DNA of 64,000 bases, from assembly GCF_030815415.1 (NCBI RefSeq), contig NZ_JAUSWW010000001.1, positions 9,610,001 through 9,674,000 on the forward strand, given 5' to 3'. Both the position numbers and the translations under genes were made by a program. The notes below the pieces were generated by a model. It was given only the letters and a program-made list of their open reading frames with translations, was not told where the DNA came from and searched no databases. Position 1 is the first letter of the stretch. Every line of letters begins with the position of its first letter. The stretch comes from Streptomyces canus. GTDB lineage: Bacteria > Actinomycetota > Actinomycetes > Streptomycetales > Streptomycetaceae. Positions 40,336 through 49,513 of the stretch are shown here, one piece after another.

Positions 40336-40594
40336 CCAGGCCCTCTCGGCCTCCGTGGGCGGTCAAGGGTAGCCAGCTCCCAAGTACGTATCACTTCCAG
40401 GACGTTGTCCTTGGCGAAGGCGGCCGACAGTCCCAGGCTCGGATCGCTCTGCCAAAGCAAGCGGCCCCTGCCGGGAGCCGTACGCCGCCGTGGGCGACGA
40501 GGATGGACGGCCGGCACCCCCGAGTCGACCTGGCCACTCGTTGCGCTCGGCAGGGGCCTGGCCCCCGCGTGTGGCGGCGCCTTCCCGGCAGGCT
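40336..40594. other. intergenic, possible minus-strand gene tail
   Basis: About 260 bp between tetR and the MFS stop. The minus strand holds an open stretch LLWQSDPSLGLSAAFAKDNV LEVIRTWELATLDRP that looks protein-like, but I cannot name the family. No start is present. Confidence 0.3.
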
Positions 40595-41890
40595 TCACAA
40601 CACGTCGGACGCACTCTGCTGGGCGGGCTGCTTGATTGCCGGGTGATCTGGGCCGTCGGCCGGGGCGGCGGCGCGCAGGGCCGCTTCGACCCGGCGGTTG
40701 CTGGTCATGGATGCCGTGACGGCCGTCATCGCCAGGAGGAGGCCGGCGGCGGCGTAGAGCGGGGTGCGGATGTCGTAGGTGGTGGCCAGCCAGCCGCCGA
40801 GGAAGGCCCCGATGGGGGCGGCGCACATGGCCAGCATGCGGGAGGTGGAGGCGACCCGGCCCATGAGGTGGGCGGGGACGATCGCCTGCCGGAGGGAGGG
40901 CGCGAGGACCATGGTGGCGCCCATGCCGGCCCCGCAGACGGCGAGCGCGAGCCCGGCCACGTACGGGTTCGGGGCGGCGGCCAGGCCCAGGATGGCCAGC
41001 CCTTCGACGGCGGCCGTGCAGGTCAGTGCGGTGCCGGTGCCGAGTCGTCGGCCGAGGTAGGAGGCGATGCCTGCGCCGAGAAGACCGCCGGCGGCCTCCG
41101 CCGTGAGGAGCAGGCCGAAGCCGTAGGTGTCGATGCCGAGGCGGTCGTGCGCGAAGAGGGCGAGGACGGTTTCCACGGCGAGGAAGGCGACGTTCCCGAC
41201 CGCCGGGCGGAGCGCGAGTCCGAGCAGCACCCGGTCCCGGAAGACGTACGAGGCGCCGGCCCGCGCTTGCCGAAGCAGCGACTCGCGGACCTGCGGCACG
41301 GGCCGGGGCATGGCGGGCAGCGTACGGACGAGCAGCGCGGAGAACAGGAACGACACCGCGTCGGCGAGCAGTGGAACCGCCCGCCCGAGCGCGAGCAGTG
41401 CACTGCCCGCAGGCGGCCCCGCGAAACCGGACATGGCGGTCTGGGCTCCGCGCAGGCGGGAGTTGGCGCGCTCCAGGAGTGCGGGGTCGCGGCGGAGCAG
41501 ATCCGGCAGGTAGGCCGTGGCGGCCGTATCGAAGAGGAGCCCGCCGAGGCCGAGCAGGAAGGCGACGGCCGCGAGCAGCGCAATGCTCAGCACGTCGAGC
41601 GCGGCCGCCGCCGCCGGTATCGCGAGCAGCGCCGCACGCGACGCGTCCGCGACCCACATCGTGCGTCGGCGGTCCCAGCGGTCCACCAGGGCACCGCCGA
41701 GCACTCCGAAGAGCAGCCACGGCAGCGTGCCGGCGGCCGTGACGACAGCGAGCGCCATCGGATCCCGCGTCAGCGTCAACGCGATGAGCGGCAGCGCGGC
41801 GTGCGACACCCCGTCACCGAGCGAGGAGATGGTCTGCGCGGTCCACAGCCGTCCGAATCCGGTCGGCAACTTCCGAGCGGTTGAGGTCAC
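40595..41890 (-). CDS. MFS transporter (EntS/Tet-like)
   Basis: A 431-residue major facilitator with twelve hydrophobic helices. It begins FGRLWTAQTISSLGDGVSHA ALPLIALTLTRDP and has the motif-A loop GALVDRWDRRRTMWVADASR after helix 2, as in drug or siderophore exporters of the EntS type. Its GTG start (41890) overlaps the TGA of the ArsR-type regulator (GTGA). The two genes form an operon behind the perfect 10-bp inverted repeat at 42432-42457. It is likely an efflux pump induced by its own substrate. Confidence 0.92.
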   Translation of the reverse strand: MTSTARKLPTGFGRLWTAQTISSLGDGVSHAALPLIALTLTRDPMALAVVTAAGTLPWLLFGVLGGALVDRWDRRRTMWVADASRAALLAIPAAAAALDVLSIALLAAVAFLLGLGGLLFDTAATAYLPDLLRRDPALLERANSRLRGAQTAMSGFAGPPAGSALLALGRAVPLLADAVSFLFSALLVRTLPAMPRPVPQVRESLLRQARAGASYVFRDRVLLGLALRPAVGNVAFLAVETVLALFAHDRLGIDTYGFGLLLTAEAAGGLLGAGIASYLGRRLGTGTALTCTAAVEGLAILGLAAAPNPYVAGLALAVCGAGMGATMVLAPSLRQAIVPAHLMGRVASTSRMLAMCAAPIGAFLGGWLATTYDIRTPLYAAAGLLLAMTAVTASMTSNRRVEAALRAAAPADGPDHPAIKQPAQQSASDVL

Positions 41891-42426
41891 TTGGCGTTCC
41901 CCTCGGCCTGCTCGCGCGGTGCCGGGTGGAACAGTGAGAAGACGAGTGACGCGTCAGGCAGCGACGGATCGGACAGCTCCTGGAACTCGTCCGCCAGTGC
42001 CTCCAGCCGCGCCCCCAGCTGCGCGAACTGCTCCTCGGTGAGCCGCAGATGAGCCATCCGTACGTGCCGCTCGCCGTCCACCGGCGACGCCTCCAGGTCC
42101 GCCACCGCATGGCGCATCAGCACATCCGGCCCTCCCGCGCCCGGATCCGGCAGCTCGATCGACCGCGCGGCCATCGCGTAGTACCGCTCGGTGACACCGC
42201 GCACCTTCCGCGTCCGTACCACCTTCACCAGGCCGGCCCGTTCCAACAGCCGTATGTGATAGCTGGAACTCCCCTTCGCGAGACCCACTCGGTCGGCGAT
42301 CTGCGTGATCGTCGCGGGCTCGAAGCGGAGCGCCGCCATGATCCGGTGGCGGGTCAGATTGGAGACGGCGCGCAACTGTTCGTCCGTGGTGACGTGAAAG
42401 GTCTCGGGGAGGTCATCGGTAGGCAT
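41887..42426 (-). CDS. ArsR-fold (HTH_20) transcriptional regulator
   Basis: A 179-residue winged-helix regulator: LRAVSNLTRHRIMAALRFEP ATITQIADRVGLAKGSSSYH IRLLERAGLVKVVRTRKVRG. It has the helix-turn-helix at about 22-60 and a wing ending RYYAMAAR. The C-terminal half contains LRLTEEQFAQLGARLEALAD, probably for dimerisation. It has no cysteine pair for metals, so it is likely to sense an organic compound. It is the first gene of an operon with the MFS pump. The start ATG 42426 lies just inside the promoter with a perfect inverted repeat. Confidence 0.88.
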   Translation of the reverse strand: MPTDDLPETFHVTTDEQLRAVSNLTRHRIMAALRFEPATITQIADRVGLAKGSSSYHIRLLERAGLVKVVRTRKVRGVTERYYAMAARSIELPDPGAGGPDVLMRHAVADLEASPVDGERHVRMAHLRLTEEQFAQLGARLEALADEFQELSDPSLPDASLVFSLFHPAPREQAEGNAK

Positions 42427-42431
42427 GCGAG

Positions 42432-42457
42432 CAATGGTCAACGATTCTTGACCATTG
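42432..42457. promoter_or_regulatory. CAATGGTCAA-N6-TTGACCATTG operator
   Basis: A perfect 10-bp inverted repeat with a CGATTC spacer, ending 6 bp upstream of the regulator's ATG. The arm TTGACC can also serve as a -35-like box. Binding here would block transcription of the regulator/MFS operon. It is one of the clearest operators in the window. Confidence 0.75.
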
Positions 42458-42727
42458 AGCAAGGGGATTCCATGGGCCTTCCAGAACCTGCTGTCCGGAC
42501 CCGCGAGACCTTCCGGCGAAGCGCCCCAGCCCCGCTGCCGGTCCGGGTCCATGACGACCGGTCAGAAGTCCGCGCACGGCACGGCGGCTTGTGTGAGCCA
42601 AGGCTCGAAGCGAATCCGCCCGGCAAGCGGCTCCCCGGCACCTCACCGCCCCAAGTGTTGGCTTGGGGAGGGGAGTTGGGGAGCCGCTCAGCGTGAGGAC
42701 CTGACAGGACCGCCGCTCAGCAGCTTG

Positions 42728-42856
42728 CTAGGGGCGGACGTACGGCACAGTCATGATCTCCATGTTGTGGCCGCTCGGGTCGTCGAAATAGGCGCCGCGT
42801 CCGCCGAAGAGACGGTTGATCTGGCCGGGTTCGGTGTGGCGGGGGTCGGCGTAGCA
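42728..42856 (-). pseudogene. VOC/glyoxalase-family C-terminal fragment
   Basis: The minus frame ends CYADPRHTEPGQINRLFGGR GAYFDDPSGHNMEIMTVPYV RP. FDDPSGHN.E is the last metal-binding strand of vicinal-oxygen-chelate proteins. Upstream of residue CYAD the frame is Arg-rich and unlike the family, and no start with a ribosome-binding site is seen. Only the last 42 codons survive. Confidence 0.6.
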
Positions 42857-42984
42857 GGTGGATCCAGGGCCTCGACCTGTACGGCGCCTCCGACTCGCTG
42901 TTGCTGTTCGGCTATCGGGCATGTACACCAGCCTGGAAGCGGTCGGCGTCCGCCCGTAAAGTGAGGCGTACCTACGCCGCCGCC

Positions 42985-43160
42985 GCACCCACCCGGTGCT
43001 GACCGTGTGGACCTCGTCCGAGGCCGCCGACTGGGAGAAAACCACGCTGCACGTGAACGGCTCCCGGGTCGAGCACTGGCCAGGCGTCGGACACTACCTG
43101 CACGAGGAACAGCCTCAGCGCACCGAGCAGCTCATCCGGAAGTGGGCGGACACGATGTGA
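42985..43160 (+). pseudogene. alpha/beta-hydrolase C-terminal fragment
   Basis: The plus frame reads PVLTVWTSSEAADWEKTTLH VNGSRVEHWPGVGHYLHEEQ, then ERTEQLIRKWADTM-like sequence to the stop at 43158-43160. The GVGHYLHEEQP...LIRKW segment holds the catalytic-His loop of alpha/beta-hydrolases (haloalkane dehalogenase/epoxide hydrolase type). The nucleophile elbow and the rest are missing. It lies end-to-end with the VOC fragment on the other strand. Confidence 0.55.
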
Positions 43161-43300
43161 CGGGGGAAGGTGGATGTGAGCGGGCCATCAACTGCTGCAC
43201 GCAGTGCGATGGCCCACCCGTTCACTTGTGCACGTGGCGGGACGGCCTCGCAGTCGCGCGCCAGTGCCCTTCCGGTGCAGGATGCCGGAAGCGAGCTCGG

Positions 43301-43777
43301 TCAGGTGAGCCAGCTGTCCGTGGCGCACGCGGTGTTTTGCACCCACCGGTGGGAGGAGATGTGGTTGGGCACGCTGCCGCTGGTGTACCTGTTGTCGGTC
43401 ACGTCGTCTGCATACAGCTCGTACGGTGAGAGGCACACGTATCCGTGCTCGGAGGCGTAGTTGAGCGCCAGGTAGAAGGCGACGACGTCGTTGCCGCCGA
43501 TCGTGCCGTTGTTCGCGACGGACTTGGGCTCGCTCCAGTCGTTGCCCTGGAAGGGCCCCGAACTGTCGCTCCAGTCGGGGTCGTTGCCGGGGGTGACGCC
43601 CAGGAGCGTGCCCGTGCAGTCGAACCCGTTCCACGCGCGGACGTTGCCGTCGCGGCCGTGGCTGCTCCACTCGGCGTCGCAGTACTGGCCCTGTTCGGCC
43701 GCGTGGGCGGATGTGGGGACGGCGAGGCCGAGGGCCATCAGGCCCGTGGCCGCGATGGCCGTGGTCAGCTTGCGCAT
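43301..43777 (-). CDS. secreted hypothetical protein
   Basis: A 158-residue protein with a Sec signal peptide MRKLTTAIAATGLMALGLAV, cut near AHA|A (27). The mature part has four cysteines (QYCDAEW, FDCTGTL, YVCLSPY, TACATDS), probably two disulfides. It also has DCTGTLLGVTPGNDPDWSDS, which resembles small extracellular I36-type inhibitor or crystallin-like proteins. GGAGTACAC lies before the ATG. Function unknown; the similarity to inhibitors is only suggestive. Confidence 0.75.
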   Translation of the reverse strand: MRKLTTAIAATGLMALGLAVPTSAHAAEQGQYCDAEWSSHGRDGNVRAWNGFDCTGTLLGVTPGNDPDWSDSSGPFQGNDWSEPKSVANNGTIGGNDVVAFYLALNYASEHGYVCLSPYELYADDVTDNRYTSGSVPNHISSHRWVQNTACATDSWLT

Positions 43778-43886
43778 GTGTACTCCTGTTGTCTGTCTCG
43801 TGGGAGGTGTGCTGATCCACGGCGGTGACCATGGACGTGGTGTCGCGACCGTGCGCCGTTGTCACGGGAGGTCCTGAACGGAGCTC

Positions 43887-44819
43887 TCACGTGCGCGGTT
43901 CGACGACCTTCTTGGCGCGGGCGAGCGCCTGGAGCTGGAGGCGCGCGTAGGTGTCGAGGTCGCTGCCGTAGCGGTCGCGAAGCTTGTTGACGTAATGGGT
44001 CTCGCGTTCGTTTCCGATGGACCGGAGTGAGGTGTTCTTCGCACACGTCGCATCGGCGACGGCGAGCTTGCGCTCTGCCTCGAATGCCTCGCCGGGGCCC
44101 GCCTTCAGGCCGTGCTCGATGGCTGCCTGACGGGCCTCTTGCGGAGTGCGGTACGTGTGGCCCGAACGTGCCATGCACTGGGACCAGGAAGCCAGCGCCG
44201 CAGCGAAGCGCTTGTCGGCCATCACCTGGGGGACGTAGAGGGGTTGCAGACCCATCGCCGTCTTCTCCGCACGGAACCAGGCCACCCGGTCCCCGTAGAG
44301 GTGCTTCTCCGCCTCCGCCACGCAGCCGCCCACTCGCTTGCGGACTGTCCCGCCGGTGGGCACCTCGGCCGTGATGACGGGGGCGTCGATGCCTTCGTCC
44401 AGGGCCCTGTCGTAGGCCGCACGCCGCTCGTCGGAGAGGCCGGCGCGGTAGGCGACGTTCCTGTTGGTCAGCCGGGCGCGTTCGTGCTTGGCGTCGATAC
44501 GGCTGCCGTAGCCGTGCTTGTCCGCCCAGGCGACATCGTCCGTGACCCAGCCGAGCGTGCGGCTTTCCTCGAGGCTCAGCCGCTCCGCCTCCCAGAAGTC
44601 GAAGCCCTTGCGCGTCATGCAGCGTTTGATCAACCGCTGTTGGGCATCAGCGATACGCAGCCGCTCGGCGTCGGTCAGCTCGCGCAGTCGCGTGCTTGTG
44701 CCCGAGGTTCCCCGATCCGTCCCGGAGGGTTTGTCATCCTGCTTCTGCGGGCCACATCCCGCCGTGACAACACCCAGAGCCACCGTCACGACGAGCGCGG
44801 CAGCGCCCATGCGCTTCAT
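43887..44819 (-). CDS. large secreted lipoprotein of unknown function
   Basis: A 310-residue lipoprotein starting MKRMGAAALVVTVALGVVTA GCGPQ with the lipobox VTAGC. The mature region is helical and charged: LTDAERLRIADAQQRLIKRC MTRKGFDFWEAERLSLEES. Later it has RVGGCVAEAEKHLYGDRVAW and ASWSQCMARSGHTYRTPQEA, with paired cysteines. Its helix/Cys pattern (C...G...W..C) recurs in Streptomyces lipoproteins of unknown role. The start ATG 44819 follows a GGGGGAAGTG box. A CCTGACATCTGTCAGG palindrome lies 94 bp upstream. Confidence 0.8.
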   Translation of the reverse strand: MKRMGAAALVVTVALGVVTAGCGPQKQDDKPSGTDRGTSGTSTRLRELTDAERLRIADAQQRLIKRCMTRKGFDFWEAERLSLEESRTLGWVTDDVAWADKHGYGSRIDAKHERARLTNRNVAYRAGLSDERRAAYDRALDEGIDAPVITAEVPTGGTVRKRVGGCVAEAEKHLYGDRVAWFRAEKTAMGLQPLYVPQVMADKRFAAALASWSQCMARSGHTYRTPQEARQAAIEHGLKAGPGEAFEAERKLAVADATCAKNTSLRSIGNERETHYVNKLRDRYGSDLDTYARLQLQALARAKKVVEPRT

Positions 44820-45447
44820 CAACAACCACTTCCCCCGATGCGGGCGCGTCGTCCCGGCCCGCGGTTGACCTGCGGACCGAGAGCAACGTATGCGACAGTG
44901 CGGCGCCTGCCGTCCTGACATCTGTCAGGACCACCAGGGCGCGAAGGCCGGGGCAAAACGAGCAACTCGGCGATGTCAGCGAACTCCGTGGGGAAGGAGG
45001 CCGGTACGCCCCGGGGGCGGCCGGAATCAGCCAGCTGGGCTTGTCTGCAGGGGCGGGCATCCGCCGGCGCTGTACGGTCATCCACTACTCGGGAGCGGGG
45101 GCGGAACCCCGGTGATGGGTGCCTTCGCCTGGGGTGACGCAAGACGTTCCGGATCCGGCAGGCCATGCGGGAGCCGACGGCACGGGGGTGGACTCGGAAA
45201 CCCTGGCGAGGCACGCGGAGCGATCAAAACCCAAAGGGGTGGCACCGCGCGCTGGCCAGCGATCCGCGACTGATCGGCCTCTGATCCGCAACCGTCATCG
45301 GATGGCCTTGGGCTCTCGAGCACCAACTGCCCCACGGCACGACCCGTCTGTCCTGTCATGTACTGGACCTGCCTGGTGCCCTCTTGTTGTGTGGACCGTG
45401 CCGCTTCACCACGCAAGGGGCTGAAGACCGCAAAAGGGGGAACTGGC
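44820..45447. other. intergenic region between lipoprotein and protease genes
   Basis: About 630 bp with divergent promoters for the lipoprotein (minus) and the secreted protease (plus). Apart from the palindrome at 44914-44929, I see no gene or repeat. GC-driven open frames exist on both strands. Confidence 0.45.
44914..44929. promoter_or_regulatory. CCTGACA-TC-TGTCAGG palindrome
   Basis: A perfect 7-bp inverted repeat (8 with the flanking T and A) in the promoter of the lipoprotein gene at 44819. Near-identical CCTGACA-AC-TGTCAGG occurs at 61797-61812 before another secreted-protein gene. A half-conserved copy occurs at 9388-9399. This suggests one regulator for several exported proteins. 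Confidence 0.55.
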
Positions 45448-47841
45448 ATGATCCGTAAGAGAAGTGACGCACGATTAGAAGCACCACCACGAAGCAGAAG
45501 ACGCCGCGGACGAGGTATGGCCGTAACCGCGCTCAGCTCCATCGCGCTCGCGCTCCCACAGTCCGTACCGGCACCCGCGCAGGCCGCACCGGCCGCGCAG
45601 AAGCCCGGCGTCAGCTGTGCCATCCCGCAGGAATGGTCGAGCTGCGTGCACATCACCACCAAGCTGGACCGGGCGCCCGCCGTGGGCGAGAGTGCCAGGC
45701 TGACCATCGAGGTCGCCTCCCGCATCGACGTCTCCGACGCACTTGTGCGGGCCGATCTGCCCGGCGCGCTGGAATGGCAGTCCGCCCCCGCCGGCTGGAA
45801 GACGGAGGAGCTCGGTCCGCTGCTGCCCGAGGACGGCACCGGAGTGCGGCGCGCCTCGCGCACCGTCGACCTCCACAAGGGCCAGACCCTGCGGTACGCC
45901 GCGACCGTACGCGGCACGAGCGCCGCCTCCACCTCGGTGCGCGCGCAGGTGGACGGCCCCTCGGACCAGCCTCTCGACCTCGACACGCACATGCAGTTGC
46001 TGTCCGTCGGCGCGAGCCGCGCCGACTCCTACCTGGGGCTCCACCAGCGCCGCAACTCGACGGCCCTGGCCCCCATCCCTCACGACACCGAACTCGTACC
46101 CTCCGCGCCGAACGTGAAATACCGGCCGGTCTCGACGGACGGTCTGCCCAAGCCGCACAGCGACGACCCGCCGACCGCCGACCCGTCCGTGCAGGCCCTC
46201 TCCTGTGCGACCGGCACGGTCGGCTACGCGGACCAGGACGGCGTCGCGCACCCCTCACGCAACATCCAGGTACAGGCGTGGGACGACGACACGATCGGGG
46301 ACGACCTGCTCGACGTGGCGCTCACCGACGGCAACGGCGGCTTCCGGCTGTGCTTCGAGAACGGCAACGACCCGGGCGGCCAGGACCTGTACCTGCGGGT
46401 GGTCGCCGAGAACGGCCTGGCGCGCGTGGTCGACGAGTGGTTCCTCGGCCGCGACCTGTACTTCTTCCAGTCGGGACAGCGCGACGACATCGCTGACGGC
46501 CGCACCGTGGACTTCGGCCGAGTGGCCCCCGGCGACCAGGCACTCAACCGCGTCCTGCACGCCTTCGCGCAGGCCGACGACGCTCAGGCGTGGACGCCCG
46601 GAGAGTGCTGGGACGCCCGCGACACAGGCGATTGCCGCCGCATGGAGATCGTGTACCCGGACGACGACAGCAACGACAACAGCCGTTACACGCGCGACGA
46701 CGACACCGTACGGCTGGAGCCGGCCACGCCCGACGACCGTACGGACGCCGTGCACGAGTACGGCCACGCCGTCATGGACGACATCTACGACGACGACTTC
46801 TGGCCGAACACCGAGAACTGCAGTCCGCACCAGATGAACCAGAGCAGCTCTGTCGGCTGCGCCTGGAGCGAGGGCTTCGCGAACTTCTACCCCATGGCCA
46901 TCTACAACGAGCCGCTGTACCGCGGTTGGAACGTGGAGAACACCACGGACTACCAGCCGGGTGACGCCACCGAGGGCCGGGTCACCGGCTCCCTGTGGGA
47001 CCTGATCGACCCGCCGGGCGAGGCCTACTGGGACGACCACCAGGAGAACGCCACGGGCGCGATCTGGGACACCCTGCTCGACCGACGCTCGGGCACGTTC
47101 CGCGAATTCTGGACCCACCGCGGTCAGGAGGGCCACGACGTCGGCCCGGGCCCGCTCGGCGCACTGTTCCAGAACGGGATCGACTACGGATTCCGCAATC
47201 CGCTCGCGGACGGCACGGCGCTGACCCGTCCCACCCCCGAGCAGCAGCAGAACTACCGCTACGACACCTCGACCGTGTTCTGGTCGGTCACGGCGATCCG
47301 TCCGCCCGCGAACGTCGACTACGACCTCTACATGTACGACGACTTCGACCTCCAGCAGCTGCTCGGGCTGAGCCTGGGCACGGGGGACACGATCGACTTC
47401 GTCGCGGTGGACTCGGCGGTCCATGGCATGGGTGACTACTATCCGGCGGTCAGACGGCCCGGTCTGGAGCCCGGGGGCGGCGAGTACCGCATCGAACTGT
47501 CCAACCCCAGCCGGTTGCTGGTCAGTCCCGCCACCCAGACGATGAACGGTAACGACGACATCGTCTCCGTCTGGGACTTCTGCCCGGGCACACCGGGCGG
47601 CGACGTCACCCTCACGGCGACCCCGTCCGATCCGTCGCAGGACGCCGAACTGTTCCTCATGGACTCCGACCCGGCCGACCCCGCCAGTGGCGTAGTGGGG
47701 CGTTCCGGTGCGGCGGCGTCGTCCACCAGCGGCGGTCCGGGACAACCCGAGTCGCTCACCTTCACCCCGCAGGGCAACTGCTACGGCGTCGTCCTGGTCA
47801 ACCGTGCCGGCTCCGGCACCTACACCCTCACCCGGTCCTGA
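45448..47841 (+). CDS. secreted zinc metalloprotease-like protein (HExxH)
   Basis: A 797-residue exported protein. The N-terminus MIRKRSDARLEAPPRSRRRR then hydrophobic AVTALSSIALALPQSVPAPA is a long, twin-Arg-rich signal. The catalytic motif is AVHEYGHAVMDDIYDDDFW (His436, Glu437, His440). CAWSEGFANFYPMAIYN gives a likely third ligand (Glu475, EGFA), as in gluzincins. N-terminal beta-rich domains (about 60-330) and a C-terminal beta sandwich with PGGDVTLTATPSDPSQDAEL surround it. No exact peptidase family is assigned. ATG 45448 follows GGGGGAACTGGC. A strong terminator follows. Confidence 0.85.
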   Translation: MIRKRSDARLEAPPRSRRRRGRGMAVTALSSIALALPQSVPAPAQAAPAAQKPGVSCAIPQEWSSCVHITTKLDRAPAVGESARLTIEVASRIDVSDALVRADLPGALEWQSAPAGWKTEELGPLLPEDGTGVRRASRTVDLHKGQTLRYAATVRGTSAASTSVRAQVDGPSDQPLDLDTHMQLLSVGASRADSYLGLHQRRNSTALAPIPHDTELVPSAPNVKYRPVSTDGLPKPHSDDPPTADPSVQALSCATGTVGYADQDGVAHPSRNIQVQAWDDDTIGDDLLDVALTDGNGGFRLCFENGNDPGGQDLYLRVVAENGLARVVDEWFLGRDLYFFQSGQRDDIADGRTVDFGRVAPGDQALNRVLHAFAQADDAQAWTPGECWDARDTGDCRRMEIVYPDDDSNDNSRYTRDDDTVRLEPATPDDRTDAVHEYGHAVMDDIYDDDFWPNTENCSPHQMNQSSSVGCAWSEGFANFYPMAIYNEPLYRGWNVENTTDYQPGDATEGRVTGSLWDLIDPPGEAYWDDHQENATGAIWDTLLDRRSGTFREFWTHRGQEGHDVGPGPLGALFQNGIDYGFRNPLADGTALTRPTPEQQQNYRYDTSTVFWSVTAIRPPANVDYDLYMYDDFDLQQLLGLSLGTGDTIDFVAVDSAVHGMGDYYPAVRRPGLEPGGGEYRIELSNPSRLLVSPATQTMNGNDDIVSVWDFCPGTPGGDVTLTATPSDPSQDAELFLMDSDPADPASGVVGRSGAAASSTSGGPGQPESLTFTPQGNCYGVVLVNRAGSGTYTLTRS

Positions 47842-47844
47842 CGT

Positions 47845-47896
47845 CCGGTCATGACCGGTTTCCCGCCGGGGCGGCGGTGTCCGGCCCCGGCGGGAA
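47845..47896 (+). terminator. palindrome and 13-bp terminator hairpin
   Basis: TTCCCGCCGGGGC (47860-47872) and GCCCCGGCGGGAA (47884-47896) form a perfect 13-bp stem with an 11-nt loop, 19 bp after the protease stop. Just before it is a separate perfect palindrome CCGGTCATGACCGG (47845-47858). The hairpin is a strong rho-independent-like stop without a T-run, common in high-GC genomes. Confidence 0.75.
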
Positions 47897-47926
47897 CCCG
47901 CACCCGCCAAGACTCGTCGGAGCTGT

Positions 47927-48712
47927 ATGCGTGCCCCCGCCGTGACCGCTGCCGTGACCGCCGTACTGCTCGCCGGGACATCCGTGGCGTGCGGTGGGCA
48001 GTCGTCATCGCGAGAGGGCGCTCCGCCCGTGGCGTCGGCGCCACCGGACCTGCTCGTACTGCGGACCCAGGAATCCCACAGCGGGCCCGCGCCCTGGGAG
48101 CTGGGCCGGCTGCCGGGCTTCTCGCTCTATGGCGGAGGCCGGGTCATCGTCCCCGGAGAGCCGGCCGGAGCACTCCAGACGGCCCGCGAATTCCCGCTCT
48201 CGGGCCCGCAGTACGAGCGGATCATGACGGATGCCCGGGCAGCGGGCCTCGGCCGGGCCCGTACCTACGAGGACTCCCGCAGCACCGACGCCTCGCTGTT
48301 GCGAGTGACGCTGCGGACGACGGGGGGTGTGCGGACCACTCGGATCGCCGCTCCGGAGGCGGGCGGGACGGGCTCGCGGGGGGAGCTCCTGGAGTACGTC
48401 GAGCGCCTTCCGGACGCTCCCCGCGGGGCACGCGAGTTCCGCCCGACAGCCCTGGCGGTGCTGGCCACCAGCGGAGTGAGCGCGGGATCGGCCTCCGCCA
48501 CGCCGTGGCCCCTGCGCCCGCTCTCCGAGGGCACGTGGACCCGTGAGGGCAGGTGCACCGTCCTGACCGGCCAGGCACTGACACAGGCTCAGCACCTCGC
48601 CCGAGACGCACGCCAGGACAGCCGCTGGACCAGCGGTGGCAGCCTCTACGCGGTGTCCTTCCGGCCCCTGCTGCCCGACGAACACACCTGCCGGGACCTC
48701 GACGTCCGCTGA
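47927..48712 (+). CDS. secreted lipoprotein, hypothetical
   Basis: A 261-residue lipoprotein: MRAPAVTAAVTAVLLAGTSV AC GG with the lipobox TSVAC. The mature protein has repeated helix/strand units, such as LVLRTQESHSGPAPWELGRL PGFSLYGGGRVI and REFPLSGPQYERIMTDARAA GLGRARTYED. It ends with two cysteines in GRCTVLTGQALTQAQHLA and DEHTCRDLDVR. It belongs to a group of actinomycete lipoproteins of unknown role. The start has no strong ribosome-binding site. It follows the protease terminator by 30 bp, so it has its own promoter. Confidence 0.78.
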   Translation: MRAPAVTAAVTAVLLAGTSVACGGQSSSREGAPPVASAPPDLLVLRTQESHSGPAPWELGRLPGFSLYGGGRVIVPGEPAGALQTAREFPLSGPQYERIMTDARAAGLGRARTYEDSRSTDASLLRVTLRTTGGVRTTRIAAPEAGGTGSRGELLEYVERLPDAPRGAREFRPTALAVLATSGVSAGSASATPWPLRPLSEGTWTREGRCTVLTGQALTQAQHLARDARQDSRWTSGGSLYAVSFRPLLPDEHTCRDLDVR

Positions 48713-48799
48713 CACCCCGACCGGCGACACCAAGGGGGCGGTACCCGAGACGGATCCGGGCAAGACCCACTCGGCGTCGCCGAGACTGTCAGATCCCTG

Positions 48800-49495
48800 A
48801 TGTTGGATGGAGGCGTGACCATTCACCATGTTGCCCGGCGACTGCCCGAGATTTCCGAGCTGCGCGATCACTGCCGTTCGATGGCGATGCTGGAAGCGAT
48901 ACTCAGCCCGGAATGGGCCGACCGGCACTACTCCTTCGACGCGCACTGGTCCGCCGGAGAGGAGATGGCCTCGATGCGCAACGGATCGGGCGACGAGTTC
49001 TCCATCGTCTTCTCGGACGCCGGCGCCTACATCCGTGGGTTCGCGCACGAGTCGCCCATGAGTCCCTACGCCAATGACGGGCCGTGGCCAGGCGTCCTGG
49101 ACGACGTCCCGGACGTCTTCCGTTCCTGCGTCGAAGAGCCCGCGTTCGCGGACGAGGACGGAATGCCGGCCGTGACCGCATGCGCGTGGCGAGAACGGGG
49201 CGATGGCGCCTGGAAGGCGGGCACGATCGAGTTCCCTGACGACGGTGCCGGCGATCCGGATGGCTCCGCGTACCTGTTCCGGCTCCTCGCCGACCGGGCT
49301 CCGGAGGCATTCCAGCGTTTCGCCGAGGACTACTACGAAATCCCGGTGCCCCTCGCGGCCATTCAGCACGTGTTCGCACGGCGTCCTGTGACGAGCGAGG
49401 TGGTCGCGGCCTTGAATCCGGAAGTGGCGTTGGACGCCCTGGCAAAGGACACGGCCGAGATCGGCTATCCGACAGGCGACCGCGCCGACACCTGA
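48800..49495 (+). CDS. conserved hypothetical protein
   Basis: A 231-residue acidic protein: DHCRSMAMLEAILSPEWADR HYSFDAHWSAGEEMASMRNG, then VFSDAGAYIRGFAHESPMSP YANDGPWPGVLDDVPDVFRS. The second segment (YIRGFAHESPMSPY...WPG..D.VP) is a conserved signature I have seen in proteins of unknown function from many bacteria, often near polymorphic-toxin loci. I cannot assign a function. The start is uncertain: ATG 48800 or GTG 48815, the latter very close to GGAGG. It ends close to the MarR gene on the opposite strand. Confidence 0.75.
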   Translation: MLDGGVTIHHVARRLPEISELRDHCRSMAMLEAILSPEWADRHYSFDAHWSAGEEMASMRNGSGDEFSIVFSDAGAYIRGFAHESPMSPYANDGPWPGVLDDVPDVFRSCVEEPAFADEDGMPAVTACAWRERGDGAWKAGTIEFPDDGAGDPDGSAYLFRLLADRAPEAFQRFAEDYYEIPVPLAAIQHVFARRPVTSEVVAALNPEVALDALAKDTAEIGYPTGDRADT

Positions 49496-49513
49496 TGCCG
49501 GAAGAGCAACTGC

